Assembly: GCF_033958435.1 (NCBI RefSeq)
Contig: NC_134138.1
Location: 184,361,298-184,425,297, forward strand
Direction: 5' to 3'
From: Carettochelys insculpta
Lineage: Eukaryota > Chordata > Testudines > Carettochelyidae
DNA length: 64,000 bases
A program made the translations under genes and the position numbers. Each line of letters begins with the position of its first letter. The stretch's first letter is position 1. Of this stretch, positions 34,796-46,987 are shown in pieces. The notes under the pieces were generated by a model. That model worked only from the letters and a program-made list of their open reading frames with translations, had not been told where the DNA came from and searched no databases.

Positions 34796-36629
34796 ATATC
34801 ATGACACCTGCATAGCAGAACTGAGAGCTTCACTGAAATTGCTGCTTAGTGCAGCTCTTCTTCTTGGTCCTTGTCATTCTTGTTCTGGTTATGTTAGCAC
34901 AGTACACAACTACCTGAGAATAAACTATTCCTCTAAGTGAAACATCATTTTGATTATTACTGACATTGGTGCTCATTAAAATACATAAGTAAAACACAGA
35001 CTTTCTGTAGGCTCTGAAAGCTATTTCATGTTACTTGAAGGGGAATACAAATGAACAGGGACTACATCATTTTAGTTAAAAGAGGAAAATGTTCTAAACA
35101 CTGGAATCTAGGCTCTAGATCAGTGAGCAATTAAAGATTGCAGTTTATTTTTTCCTCTCCTTGTTTTTCATACCTATCCTATACCTGACTGTTAAGCTGC
35201 ATGTACCTGGGGAGGGAGTGAATTTTGTTCCCTTTATACCCTTCCTGCAATCAAAGATACATTTTTAAGATAAGATGAAACAAGATCTAATAAATATAAA
35301 CAGTACATTTTGCCTTGCTGACTCTGTTATGTCTACACTGACTGATCAGATCTGTAGGTAAATAATGACTTTTTGAAAAAAAATTCCATTATCTACATTT
35401 AGTGTTATCATATCAGTTCATTTTAATGGCTATCTTCTACTGCTTCAGCTGTTTAATGCATTTTTTCTCCATTGTACTGAAGTTAAAAAATATGACCTGC
35501 TCCTGTTTATATAATGTAATTTAATGATTTCACATTTGCAGCTACACAAGGCTTTCTTTCAGCTCCGAAGCTTCTCACTAATGATTTGGGGAGCTCGTTC
35601 TTCGGTCTTTTACAACCTGGGACTGGAAGCTCAGATTTACAAAAAATTATTGGCATTCACTTTAGAAGCATTACAATTTGCAGCCAAAATAAAACAGATA
35701 AGATTCAGTCTCATGGGGTCAGAATTTCCAGCTTGTTGTTTCCTCTTGGCAGCTGACTAGGAGGTTCAAGTATTATTCAGCCTCCAAAAGGACTCTAATG
35801 ACACTGTTGCATTAAATCTGGTAGAATGTAGTTGAGATGGGCACGTTGGGCCAGAAATTCCCCAAGTATTGTCTGGGGACCGCTGGTGATCTGTGAAACA
35901 CACGCTAGTGACTCAGAGAGAGCAGGCTGGCCTCTTGATGCTCCTTCTCATTTCCAGCTGTTATACAGTATTGAAAGGACCACTAAAATGCATTGATTAA
36001 TTTCCATCCAAGCAATGACTCTGTGTGCCATGGGGATGTTAAGGAAAGGTGAAGGAGAGGGGAAATAAGAGCCATAGCTGCTCCTGCGCACTGCTAAACA
36101 CCCCATTCCCAATTCTCATTCATTCCCAAGGAATTCTACAAAAGTTGAGGGCATTCAGCAGTACACCACAGGATGCTCCTCAACAGACCTCAGGGCAAGA
36201 ATACAATAAAACTACCAAATGTCTTCGGTGTAACCCAGCTGCAAACAAGCAAATACCAAACTCTGATATCTAAGGTAGATGGACAGGTGTACGATTAGGG
36301 AGAGCATTTCCATGCCAAAGAGTTGATCCACAGGCAGAATGTTACTGAGCTCTGAGGCACTAAGAAAAAAGCTAGTTCTAGATCATAGAGAACCTGACCT
36401 GAGAACAGAATTTTGGACAGCTTAGGGACAAGTCCTCTGAGAAACAGAGGGATGGAGATCTCAGAGCACTTGCTACAGGTCAGCAGAAAAGGGGCAGCTG
36501 AGGTTGCTCACAGGAGCCGACACAAAGAGAGCTAGAAACCATGGACTAAAATTAAAGCAGAAAAATCTTGGACTAAATAATAGGCAATACTTTTTCTGCT
36601 TGTCTAGCATCTGCCTCCTCTTTCCCCTT
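34796..36629. other. Intron, no gene seen
   Basis: Mostly AT-rich. The 78-codon plus frame at 35524-35760 has no recognisable domain and no acceptor/donor pair that I trust. Confidence 0.5.
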
Positions 36630-36785
36630 CCCACAGCCTCAGCACTGTTGGTGTGACAACATTCTCTTCTCGTTCCCCATATGTGAAAGAGGGATAACAG
36701 TCAGACCCTAACACGCAGGGGTGTTGTAAGGACACATGCCTTCCCTCTGTGAAGTGATCAGATTCTATGGTAATACAGGGGAGCC
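36630..36785 (+). repeat. MIR SINE, 3' half
   Basis: 'ccccatatgtgaaagaggga' then 'taacagtcagaccctaac' and 'caggggtgttgtaaggac' follow the MIR order ('cccatctgtaaaatgggga', 'taata..tacc', 'cagggttgttgtgagga'). Confidence 0.7.
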
Positions 36786-39292
36786 ATATATATACATAAA
36801 TAAATAAAAGTTTTTAGCAGTGCTGTACTTTGTTGATACCACTAAAGTCACACAAATTTGTTGCCGCTAGGGAAAGTTACCTGGGAGAAAAGAGTTAACC
36901 ATGGGCATTTTGACTGAATCAGTGTGCTATGCCCTACTCCCTTTTAAATTATTTTAGTTAAGCTTTAAGAGGAAATTTTTTCATCTTATCTGGGAAATGC
37001 TTTCAAAACCAATGTTTAAAAGTGATCTTGGTATATATACTCGTTGGCTGAAAATACCAAGACTGAACTAAAGTGTACTGGTTGCTGGTCTTAGACCACA
37101 GTATCCAATTTAAGCATCCAATTTAGCAAAGGAGAATGAATTCATGACGTAACAGTTCTATGAGCTTATGTTTATTTATATTACTATACACAGAAACCAT
37201 AAGATGGTATGCTCTTGAGACGAGGGATAGATTTTTATGCTGCCTGTTTCTTCATTAAGTTTTTATCATCTACCTATACTAAAAGGCCTCTTCCCTTCAC
37301 TTTGTTATCTCTGCTTTTACCCAGACCTGTTCCTGCATTATTTTTTTAATCTTCAGTTCCCTACTTTACATGCACTCTCAAATTTTAAACAAGCAAAATT
37401 TGTGCATTAGTGTGCCCTTTTCATCTATGATTTATGAATGACAGGTTCTTGGTGAAGCTTAATGGTATGAGAGAGACATTATTTTAAACATTAAAGTGAA
37501 AACCATTTACAACTATGATAAGAGGTCTGTTGACATTAAACTTTAAAACATGCACAAGGTAAAGACAAGTAGCTGCACCAACAGGTGAAAGTACCAGGCA
37601 TACAGTTTTGTTCAACGCATTAACTCTCTCTCCTCTGTTTCACAACCTGTAGACTTTGCTGCTTCAAACAATCCATCAAGTCATCAGCAGCAAGGGAATT
37701 TTAATTGCCTAAAAAGTACTTAAGTGCTGTGTAGAGCATTCACTTAATAGAACTTCCATTTTATCTTTGCAAAACTTTTTTCAGTATTTAAGTCAGGTAA
37801 GAAAAATCTGGGAGGGAGTTAAAGCTCTATTTGATTCTCCACTCTCAAACCCTCCCTCACCTCCATTAAAGCTACTCTTGCAATTCCTTTTTTTTTTTGC
37901 CTTTTGTGCATTGTGTATCTCAACTGACAAGCGACCTCCTCCTAAGAAGCACAAACACTATTGTGAATAATAAGTTCCTTTGTAGTTAATATATGATAAA
38001 CTCTTTGACCACAGCAGTTACTCTAAGGCATGCTGATGTGCCAAGAGTAAACATTATGAAACATCAACAGTTACATTTTACTTCACTGTGCTGCGTATTC
38101 ACAATCTAATCTAGGTTCATACATAGAGCAGAGCAGAAATCAAGGTCCAGATTATCTCTGAAGGCTGAGGAGCACATAGTACAGCTCAGGACATGAGGTC
38201 AAGGGGATGCACAGGTGAACAATGTACTCCTTTGGCCCTAGACTGAATATGCTATCTAGTTTAAATTTAAACAGTAGTCAATGGACACAAGGAACTGAAA
38301 TAGCAGCCAAGGATCCACTATGGAGTAGGAGTTCCTGGCTACACCTATATTGTCAGCTGAGAGACACCATCTCGGTGCTTCCGGTCAATAGCATTGGTGC
38401 CGCTTTGTGCTCGTACTATGTAGCACAGCCCAAAGTGGTTGCACCACTCTTGAGAATCTGGGCTGGGAGTCTTTAAATTTTCAAGTAAAGCTCCATGTGC
38501 CCATCTGGTGGTATGACAACCACACTACATGTTATACGCACTTGACGGATTCAACAGCCTCTCTATTTTAAACTGAAGCCCGTTACGCACTTCATGTCAG
38601 TAGCTGAAGTGACAGCATTAGCTTGAGCATGGTGTGCCTTTTTTATTACAACCTAGATCATTTTAGAGGGAATCAGAGGAAGTGGGAACTAACTTTTAAG
38701 TGACTGGGTTTGCTTTTAGAGGGCCTGTTGGCTAGAATGCATGCTGCTCTAGTGTATACGGCTAACGTACCTCTGGCCACCTCAGATGTGTGATTGTGGC
38801 ACAGCAATACACATCCCACAGAGTCTAACAGCAGTTAGAGAAAGGACGCTCTGATGACATGAAAATTAAACCACAGACACTTTTAAGTGTTTACATCCTG
38901 ATATTAAGCTTGTTAGCTGCACCTCTTCATTCACTCCTTCCTCATATCTCTGCTAAGACTCAGCATTGATCCATCTTACTTGAGTTCACAATGCTATTTT
39001 GAAATTTCAAGTGAACAGTGAGTTAAAGCCATTAGCCAATACGATTGAGGTGACCAATCAGTTATTTCTAGTATCTCACCGTACTGGCATGTGCAATGAG
39101 AGAGGCGAATACTGTCACAAAATGTTTTTTTTTTTAACTGAAAATGGCACCGTAGATTTGGTAACCTTTCAGCGATTTTCAGTATTCCAAAATAATAAAA
39201 GTTTTGAATTTTCAAGGATGATTTGGCATCAAGAATAACGGTTTTGTGGGCATATGGTTCTATCTGTGAAAATACCGATTGACATGGTTTAC
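36786..39292. other. Proximal POU6F2 intron, no further exon seen
   Basis: The 2.5 kb immediately 3' of the POU6F2 exon on the minus strand. I looked for the expected Gln-rich exon (CTG/TTG runs on the plus strand next to a minus-strand acceptor) and found none. The T10 run at 37887 and frames at 37767-38476 carry no domain. Confidence 0.5.
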
Positions 39293-39521
39293 CTTGTAGA
39301 TTTTGCAACGGCAAAGTCATAATGCCTCCTGCTGCAGCTGCTGCTACCAGCCCTTGGATGTTGGTGAGATTAGCTGTAGGCAGAGTTAGGACAAGACCTT
39401 GCTGACCACCCAGTTGTCCAGCCATGTTGAAGGGAATAAGAATAGGTTGATTGAGGGCTGGAGTGCCTCCTGGCATCACCCCTGCTACTGCTGAGGCTAA
39501 CTGCTGAGCAGTCAGTAGCGG
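39293..39521 (-). CDS. POU6F2: POU6F2 internal exon (76 codons plus 1 base)
   Basis: The translation starts PLLTAQQLASAVAGVMPGG, continues through LNQPILIPFNMAGQLGG and LVLTLPTANLTNIQGLV, and ends AAAAAGGIMTLPLQNLQ. This matches, as I remember it, the N-terminal transactivation region of vertebrate POU6F2, a nuclear POU-homeodomain transcription factor of retina and brain that binds DNA through domains encoded further downstream. On the minus strand the acceptor is ttacag before 39521 and the donor is CAAG|gtaaac after 39293. The exon enters in phase 0 and leaves after one base (G), which would complete an Ala codon as in the known protein (..NLQ-A..). No stop or indel, so the reading frame is intact. 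Coding sense outside these splice sites is intron read-through. POU6F1 lacks this segment, so paralogue confusion is unlikely. Confidence 0.95.
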
Positions 39522-40494
39522 CTGTAATGAAACACACATGGTAAACATATTTTACTGTACACCTCAATAAGAAATAGCACGGGCATCACTCTACCACTTG
39601 TGTATGGGATTGTCTGTAGTGTTACAGAAGTTACATGCAATTACAATGCACCCACTGTGAACGTGACACGTGCTTCCTCCAACACAAAAAGCCTCTATGA
39701 TCCTGAAGACTGAGTCTGGAAACCCTGGTAATTATTTCCAACCCACTGATCTCTGAAATCAGAGTTTGTCTTAAGTACCATCAACTTGCAAAGAATTTAC
39801 TGTACGTGCCCCAATGATGGTTTGTGAATTCAAGAGGGTCAGGTTCAGTCAAAATCTACAAGTATTTGAACTCAAACACTTCCCAGAGCTAAAGTTACAA
39901 AGTTAATAATTTCGAGGAACTATGGGGTGCTCCAAGACTGCATTATAAAGTGGGCTGGAACATAACATATTTGCTTGCCTTCTTATGCAGTTGACTGAAT
40001 GCAGATATCCCTATACAAAATGACACAGAAAATCAAGCATTTTGTAACTGGTCCGAAGCACAGTATAACACCTTGCTGTAAAAAATATCTTGCTGTATAA
40101 AATAATGAATGGATGTGGTGGCTGTGCATGTTGCGTAGGACTGTCATAACCAATAAGTGAAGTTTGCATTAAAATTCCTTTAACTTTTTTTAAAAATATT
40201 AGATCATGACCTGTACTTCCAAACTAACTGACGTAAGGTTCAAGTGACTTAATTTTATCCACACACAAACCATATCCATTTTACTCTTTGGAAAAACATA
40301 GAAGAACAAACTATGTGTGTTTGCTTTTTTAAGCAAAACTATATACAGGGACACATCCACCTCTGCTCAATACACCTTTGTATAATAAAAAAAATCAGTT
40401 AAACAATAATTCCTCATAAAGTTTTATGGTTCGGTGATTTTCATACATTGTTTAATTACTTCAGCTTTAATAAGGCTAAATGAAAGATACTGAC
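39522..40494 (-). other. POU6F2 intron between the two exons
   Basis: A 973-bp intron running from GTCAGT (donor, ending at 40494 on the minus strand) to TTACAG (acceptor). AT-rich, with no mobile element recognised. It is unusually short beside the more than 23-kb and more than 39-kb introns on either side. Confidence 0.9.
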
Positions 40495-40586
40495 CTGGGG
40501 CCCAACAGGGAATGCTGGGTGGGACTGACTAGGCTGATGCTGGTCAGCTGTGCTTGTATCAGACAGCACTGGGTTTCCTCTGGCCC
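40495..40586 (-). CDS. POU6F2: POU6F2 internal exon (30 codons plus 2 bases)
   Basis: The translation ARGNPVLSDTSTADQHQPSQ then SHPAFPVGPQ joins in frame to PLLTAQQL of the next exon, giving the ..FPVGPQ-PLLTAQQL.. junction known in POU6F2. On the minus strand the acceptor is ttctag before 40586 and the donor is CAG|gtcagt after 40495. The two leading bases GG complete a codon begun in the previous exon, as expected for the ..G-ARGNP.. run of the known protein. The exon lies N-terminal to the Ala/Gln-rich and POU domains and probably encodes flexible, disordered sequence. It is too short to stand out as an ORF. The evidence is the splice signals, phase, and fit to its neighbour. Confidence 0.93.
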
Positions 40587-43569
40587 CTAGAATTCAAAGA
40601 GAAGCTCTACCTTAATATGTAGCCCAGGTACCAGCACATTACATTTTACTATGATGTCACATAACATCAAGCTGCAAATGATAAGCTAATGTGGTTTATC
40701 AGTAACACAAGCACTCAGATCACTTATAGGTTGCATAAATTATGCTAACGTTCATTCAGGCCAGCCAGCTCATTCAGGGAGATACAGAAATCTGACAGCA
40801 GTGAAACTGAAACTATCATCAACTCAGTTAATGTGGGTGGCATTCTACAACAATTTACATAAGGTACACGAACATGCCGTGTGTATGGCAACTGCATTTT
40901 TTATGCATATATAAGCAATAGCTATTCTAATTTCTCAAAGCAAAAATTATCTGGGGCACAATCAAGTCATATCTATTTTGTATCTTTGAAAAGCTGCTTT
41001 TCTTTTCTTTGCCACATACTCAGTCAGAGCAACTGGTACACCTTGTCATAAAAGGTGTTACAAAACCCAGGCACAAACATGTTTCTAAATAGCATTTTCT
41101 TCTTGTTCACTGATTGCACATGATAAAGCAGAGCTTGTCATAAGCAAGGCACTTAATTGCTAAATGAGACAACCAAAAGCCAGCACTACCTATGTGCTTG
41201 AATTAAACAGGTTGAACACAGAACATCCTTCAGGATGGCTCCATCCGGAGTTTGCAGAAGATCACTGAAGAGATTTGAAAAACACCAGACCCCCTTAATG
41301 ACAGTAACCAAGGGTCAACAATAGGCTTTCAAATTTAAGTATCACTCCTGCAGCCCCTACTAGGACAGAACTCCCCCAACCCTCAACTCCTTCAAGGAGC
41401 ACAGCAGGATTGGGCCCACTTCTTGTTTCTGTATCTGAAGAAAAAGATGGCAAATATCATATTGAGCAGCCAGAGCTCTAGTTTTAAATAAAAATATTCC
41501 GGCTACAATTTTAGGATTTCTGCTCAGTACGGTAGCTTTTGTTCTGTTAGAGGCTTTTTTTTTTCTGATGGATGGTTGAAATCCAATTCTAAGTAAACCT
41601 TAACAAGATCCCCTTTTCCAATGTTTGTCCTATGAATAGCAAGTACAAGACAATTCAGAACCAGTTTATTGGCATGCCATGGTTTGCGACAGAAGAAAAA
41701 GGATATGATTCTGGTCATACTTATAAATTTTAAAGATGGTATTATCAGCTTCTTTAAAAGAAAGTTTTTTATATATTCTCCAAGTGGACAGACTTATAAA
41801 TAATGGAAATGTGAAAAAATACTTCATCACATTAAGGTACAAATAAAATTGACTGCTACATATTATTCAATTGACTTCTATCTCTACCGCGATGTGTCAA
41901 TCATAACAGCATTTTATAATGGGATTAGGCAATAAATGTGCAGAGCCATTATGCAGAAATCTGATTAATTCGTAATATTTTTGTCTGCATGGAGAAAGTC
42001 AGAAATGGACATTGCTTTGGGAATACTTACAAACATTCCACTGAAATTTCTAAATTGATTTGGAACAGCTAATAAAAAACACAGACGTTTTGACATTTTA
42101 TAAAGTGAAGTCTGTCAAAATATGTTTGGCATTTAAATGACCACTGTCATTTAATAACTGGGGTAAGACAACCTAGTCTCATTGGTCAAGACTCCAACAA
42201 TTGCCTAACAGCATGCATGAAGAGACTCAGGCATTAGATATTTTCTGTATGATATATTGTCTGTGATTCTTGGAAAGTACATATTTTAACTGAATGTGCA
42301 CAATACTGTAGAAATCTATACAATCTGTGCTTTTACGTGCATAACAGGCCGGGTCCTGATGTCCTCACTCAGGCAAAACTCCCACTGCGTTCAATTTAAC
42401 TCCTGTCTCTACAGGGACAAAAGGATCAGACCTCTTACAAATAAAAACATTTTGCCTTAGTTTATTTCTACATATCAGCATGCTCTTTATTCATCATCAC
42501 ACGACAGCTGTGCATAAGGAATGCTATAACATCGAAGACTCAGGTCCCATGATCAGGACTACTCCCCACTAAAGTCAAATTAAATATCTGTTTTTGTTCC
42601 CCTGCCTTGATTAATTTAGAGCTTTGTTTTGAATTATATTATTGAAACAAGGTCCTAATCCCTTATTGTGTTCCCAAATTCACCTGGAAAGGCTACAGAG
42701 AAAATGCAAAGCAACAACTATATGTCTATTGAAATATTATCCTATTTTAATTAGTTAAGGACCTAATCCCACAGCAGTTACTCTCATGGAGGTTCCCAAT
42801 GAAGTTAGTCTCAGCTTTAATACATTTTTCATGTAGTGAACATTATTTACTGTTATTTATACTGTATGTGACTTGCAATATTTAATATTCTGAGAAGCAG
42901 TTTGTACAGAAGATGTCATACAAAATAAGACAAAACTAGAGTATGATTAAACTCCGATTAATTACGTAGTTTTCTTATTACATTGCACTAACTGCAATCA
43001 AATGCTTGATTTTATTTTATGGTGCTGTTTCTTCAAGAGGCTGCATCTGTTTTTATTCCAGTGCAATAATCTTGTGCCTGCTTCTACCAGCTCACTTTTG
43101 ACACAGTTTAGGAGGCTTGCTGAAATGGCATACAATTTCATGTGTATGAATGAGGTCTTACACGGTCTCCATATGAAATTTTGCATGCTGCCTGTTCAGA
43201 ATCAAAAAGGCATGTTTCCCCTCATGCCCGTATCTATTTTTCTCTAACACATGTAGCGTACTTCATTTTATAGGCCCATCTTCTAATCTATTTGCTGCAG
43301 CAGCTACTCCAGACTCAAGTTTTCTTTTTCAAGTCAGGAGGGAAATCTGCAGCTTGTTGGCCGAGCAGTGAGTAAATGCAGCACAACAAGAATTTCCACA
43401 GCATCACCCAATGGAAGTTCTATTGCATCACCCAAGCAATCTAAGGTTGCTCTCTGCAACCTATTATCTTCAGTGAGAAGTCCTGGCAAACACTCCCAGG
43501 AAGGCAAAAGACAGCCACAAAATATTTGTGGAATGGTATGATTCCTTCCTGCTGCACAGCATTTATTTC
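40587..43569. other. POU6F2 upstream intron, no gene seen
   Basis: Start of the large upstream intron. I searched by eye on the minus strand for the preceding exon (expected acidic residues near ..SNDSEDTPSKLFG) and did not find it. Several phrases such as 'gtcctgatgtcctcactcag' (42354) resemble a common decayed reptile repeat. No RNA gene recognised. Confidence 0.5.
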
Positions 43570-43789
43570 TAGAGACCTGCAAATCTGCAGAAATCCACAG
43601 GTGTGGATGGCAGTATCTGCAGCTCATTTGTTTAGAGAGAGATGTGGATGGGGATACACCTTTTGTATCTAGAACTCTGCAAATATCTCCTTCATAATCA
43701 TGGGTATTCGCATCTGTGGATGAGAATGCAAGTGTCTGGGGATCATTTTTGCAGCTGCTGATACTGTTTTGTATCTGTGCAGGGTTCTA
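43570..43789. mobile_element. Non-autonomous hAT element
   Basis: Inverted ends: left 'tagagacctgcaaatctgc', right (minus) 'tagaaccctgcacagatac'. Flanks TTTATTTC (43562-43569) and CTTATTTC (43790-43797) match at 7 of 8 positions, an 8-bp hAT-type duplication. The interior repeats 'atctgcag', 'ctgtggatg' and 'tatctg' words typical of hAT MITEs with 'atccgcggat' cores. Confidence 0.7.
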
Positions 43790-44499
43790 CTTATTTCCCT
43801 GAAGTAGCAAGGTAGATTCTGCCACACTAGAAAAATTCAGTTAACAAAACAAAGTACTGAGATTACTTCATGCTATATTTGCCATTTGAGAGTCACACAT
43901 GCATAGATGGTGGACTGGAAAAGGTCCTCATAGGTCATTATCTCGCAACTATACTTCTAGACTTTCCCTCCACTCAAGCTCTTGACTGTACCTTTTATTA
44001 CTCTCCCCTTGGTTTTAATTTAGCTCTTCTTGTTGTTGGCTCAGCGATGGCCCCAGGGAAATGGGACCTTGTCTAAGTGACCTCATGTTTAAAAAGGTAT
44101 GCCAAAGTCTAACAAAATTTTCCCAGTCTTTGGATTCATGCCACTACCTCGTTAGATCAACAACTTTCATATGGTTATGACTGCCCTGTACAAACATGAA
44201 TTCATTAAACCTCAGAACACCTCTGAGGGACAGCAAAGGACCCCAACATAAATGGTTAGCTGTGCGAGAGCATCACTGACTGGAGGTTGCAGGGTACCCT
44301 GTTCATGTTAATTAACCCTCTTCTAAGTGGGCGCTACTATGCCCCCCCATGCAGGTTTTATGCCCCTAGAGCAAAAGATCTTGTGAGTGGGCAGGCCTCC
44401 TAGCCTGCCTTGGGATATTGGGATCAAAGTCATGGCCTGGCATGAGTGCTGTGGATTTAAATCCTTCTCACATGTGGGAGGCCTTGCAGCCTAGTGTAC
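43790..44499. other. Intron, no gene seen
   Basis: No exon recognised. The frame at 43870-44076 looks random. A C-run with 'tgcccccccatgc' lies near 44340. Confidence 0.5.
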
Positions 44500-44655
44500 A
44501 AAGGATCAGATAGCCTCTGCCCAAGGGGAGCTTGAGCAAGTCACCAACCAGCCCTGAGCCTCAGTTTTCCCATTTGTAAAATGGGGATGATGATACTGAC
44601 CTCCTTTGCAAAGCGCTTTGAGATCTACTGATGAAAAATATTAGATGAGAGAGAG
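44500..44655 (+). repeat. MIR SINE
   Basis: 'cttgagcaagtcacc', 'ccctgagcctcagttttccc', 'atttgtaaaatggggatgat' and 'gcaaagcgctttgagatc' are in the order and orientation of MIR. It is the best preserved MIR of the window. Confidence 0.9.
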
Positions 44656-45540
44656 GACTTATTAGTCATAGGCCATACATTTTCACAACTTTGAACATAT
44701 TTAATCATAATAATAATAACAACATTGTACAACACTTGGGGTCAGATACCTTCTCTTCCCATGATGTTCAGGAGAGGCTGTGTCCTCACCTGTCACCTGC
44801 ACAAGCTGCAGAAACTCAAACTAGTTGATCATGATGGGCCCCTCTCTCCTTATAATATACAAGCCTACAAGTCAAACAGTTATAGGGAGGGTGAAGGGTG
44901 ATGTGTCTCCTTGCCAGTGCGTGAAGATGCAGCATTTGGGTTGAGTGTGAGCAGGGATGGTGGATGAGGTGGTCCCTTTTGAAACAGAAATGATCTTGTA
45001 CGCAGGAGGGAACCGGGGCACAGGTTTCCCCCCAGACCTGCTCTTACAGGCAGACTTAGAGAGCATGGTCCATAGTAACATGCTAACCATCTGGGGAACT
45101 GCTGCCAGGACACATACATGAATTTAGACACAGTTTTAATAATTAATACAAGCTATTAATGCTGAATTAATTTTTAAAGTGTCCCCCACATTTCAAAGTA
45201 CTCAGAGAGCACGACAAAAATAAACGAAAATATTACAAAAACAATGTCAAACAACAGTCAAAACACCAAATAAAATGTGTGGGCTCTAAAATAAATAAAT
45301 AAAAAAGAGGAAAAAGATGGAAGGGAAAGGTAAAAAGCCTGGTGCAGAGTGTGGTTTTAATAAGAGTGGTGTTCCTGTGGGTAAAGATACTGGAGTGGTT
45401 CCCAGGAGGACCTGATTTAGTCATAAACTTCCTGTGTGAACATGTGGAATTTCAGTTTTCTTCTCTGTATGTCTTGTCTATTTAGACTGTGAGAACTTCA
45501 GGGCCATCTCATACTTTATGTCTGTCCAGCATCTATGGGT
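44656..45540. other. Intron, no gene seen
   Basis: Frames at 44872-45131 (minus) are short and overlapping with no domain. An 'aataataataataac' run occurs near 44708. Confidence 0.5.
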
Positions 45541-46370
45541 TATAGAATCATAGAATACCAGAACTGGAAGGGATCTCAGGAGGTCATCTAGTCCAGTCCC
45601 CTGTCCTCATGGCAGGACCAAGCACCATCTATATCATCCCTTTTAGATATTTATCCAAACTGTTCTTAAATATTTCCAATGATGGATAATCTACAATCAC
45701 CCTACTCAATTTATTCCGGTACTTAACCACCCTGATAGTTAGGAAATTTTTCCTAATATGCAACTTAAACCTCCCTTGCTGCAGTTTAAGCCCATTGCTC
45801 CTTGTCCTATCCTCAGAGGCTAAGGAGAATAATTTTTCTCCCTCCTCCTTGTAACACCCTTTAGGTACTTGACAACTTCTATCATCACCTCTCAGCCTTC
45901 TCTTTTCCAAACTAAACAAACCCAATTATTTTAATCTTCTGTCATAGATCACATTTTCTAGACCTTTAATCATTTTAGTTGCTCTTCTCTGGACCCCCTA
46001 CAATTTCTCCACATCATTCCTAAAACGTTGTGCCCAGAATTGGACGCAGTCATTCAAATGAGGCCTAATCGGCACACAGTATAGTGGAAGAATTCCTTCT
46101 CATGTATTGCTCAAAACACACCTGTTAATGCATCCCATTTTTTTTTTTATTTTGAAAGTGTCACACTGTTGACTCATACACAGCTTGTGGTCCACTATGA
46201 CCCTAGATCCCTTTTTGCAGTACTCTATCTTAGGGAGTCACTTCCCATTTTGTATGTGTGAAACTGATTGTTCCTCCCTAAGCGAAGTATTTTGCACTTG
46301 TTCTTATTGATCTTCATCCTATTTTCCTCAGACCATTTCTCCAGTATCTTATTATTTCATTTGCAGCTTC
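45541..46370 (-). mobile_element. CR1 LINE, 3' end with ORF2 C-terminus
   Basis: The plus strand opens with 'tagaatcatagaatacc', the complement of the CR1 terminal 'ttctatgattct' repeats, then 'ctggaagggatctcaggagg' and 'tcatctagtccagtccc'. On the minus strand, 45925-45629 reads FSLEKRRLRGDDRSCQVPKG, then GLKLQQGRFKLHIRKNFLTI and PSLEIFKNSLDKYLKGMI. This fits the C-terminal end of the CR1 ORF2 protein (EKRRLRGDL.., RKNFFT.RV, SLE.FK..LDK), which carries endonuclease and reverse transcriptase. Bases 45926-46370 keep further CR1-like words in order. The copy is 5'-truncated, so it lacks the catalytic domains. Confidence 0.85.
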
Positions 46371-46856
46371 TGAGTGATGCTAATGACAGTGATTATTACT
46401 AATGAAAGGTTTTTGCAATATTGAAATGAAATACTGACATTTTGAAAATTTTTCAACGGTTTTTGAAAAGGGAGGAAAGCCAAAGCAAGGTAGATGTCAG
46501 TCAAAAGAGAGTTCCACCATCAGAATTACAAAGGTCTGCTATACTTAGATGAGATGATGGTGATAAAAACATCAGAGTACATCTAGACTACTTGGAAAAT
46601 TGACCCAGTCAGAATCAATCTACTGGAGTTCAGTTTCACATGCCTGGTAGAGACATGTGAAATCAAACTATCTGGGGTCAGCAGTCAACCCCGTCCTCCT
46701 CAATATTGCAAGGAGTAAGGGAGGTCAATGGGGAAAATCTCCCATTGACCACTTTCTGTGAAGATGGCCAGGTAAATCAACTGCAGATAAGTTGATTCTA
46801 GCTACATAATTGGCATAGCTAGAACTGTGTATCTACAATTGACTTACCTGACTAGT

Positions 46857-46987
46857 ATCAGAGGGGTAAGTGTGTTAGTCTGTATCCATACAAACAATGA
46901 TGCATCTGATGAATGCATTTGCCCATGAAAGCTTATGCTCCAATAAATCTGTTAGTCTATAAGGTGCCACAGGACAGCCTGTTGTTT
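46857..46987 (+). mobile_element. Penelope-like insertion nested in a MITE
   Basis: Begins 'atcagaggggtaagtgtgtt' then 'agtctgtatcc'. The tail is 'gcttatgctccaataaatct' then 'gttagtctataaggtgcc'. It is flanked by 13-bp copies ttacctgactagt (46844-46856) and ttacctgcctagt (46988-47000) with one mismatch. This copy belongs to the 'ttatgctccaataaat' subfamily, distinct from the 'catcacctaataaat' copies at 8440, 22534 and 27290. Confidence 0.7.
46903..46945 (+). ncRNA. Hammerhead-ribozyme-like motif in Penelope-like tail
   Basis: The order is CTGATGA (46906-46912), a short stem-loop 'atgcatttgcccat' (46913-46926), GAAA (46927-46930), and a minimal stem III 'gc ttat gc' (46931-46938) followed by TC, giving a possible U-H cleavage position at 46939-46940. 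These are the invariant boxes of hammerhead ribozymes, and very short stem III variants are known from Penelope-like elements. Stem II has three clean pairs (ATG/CAT) and then mismatches. Stem I pairing with the upstream bases is poor. Activity is therefore doubtful, and if present would probably need a dimer. Confidence 0.45.

Noticed and set aside
38994..39548. 184-codon minus-strand frame treated as one protein
   Set aside because: Only the part between the acceptor at 39521 and the donor at 39293 is POU6F2-like. Both extensions are intron read-through.
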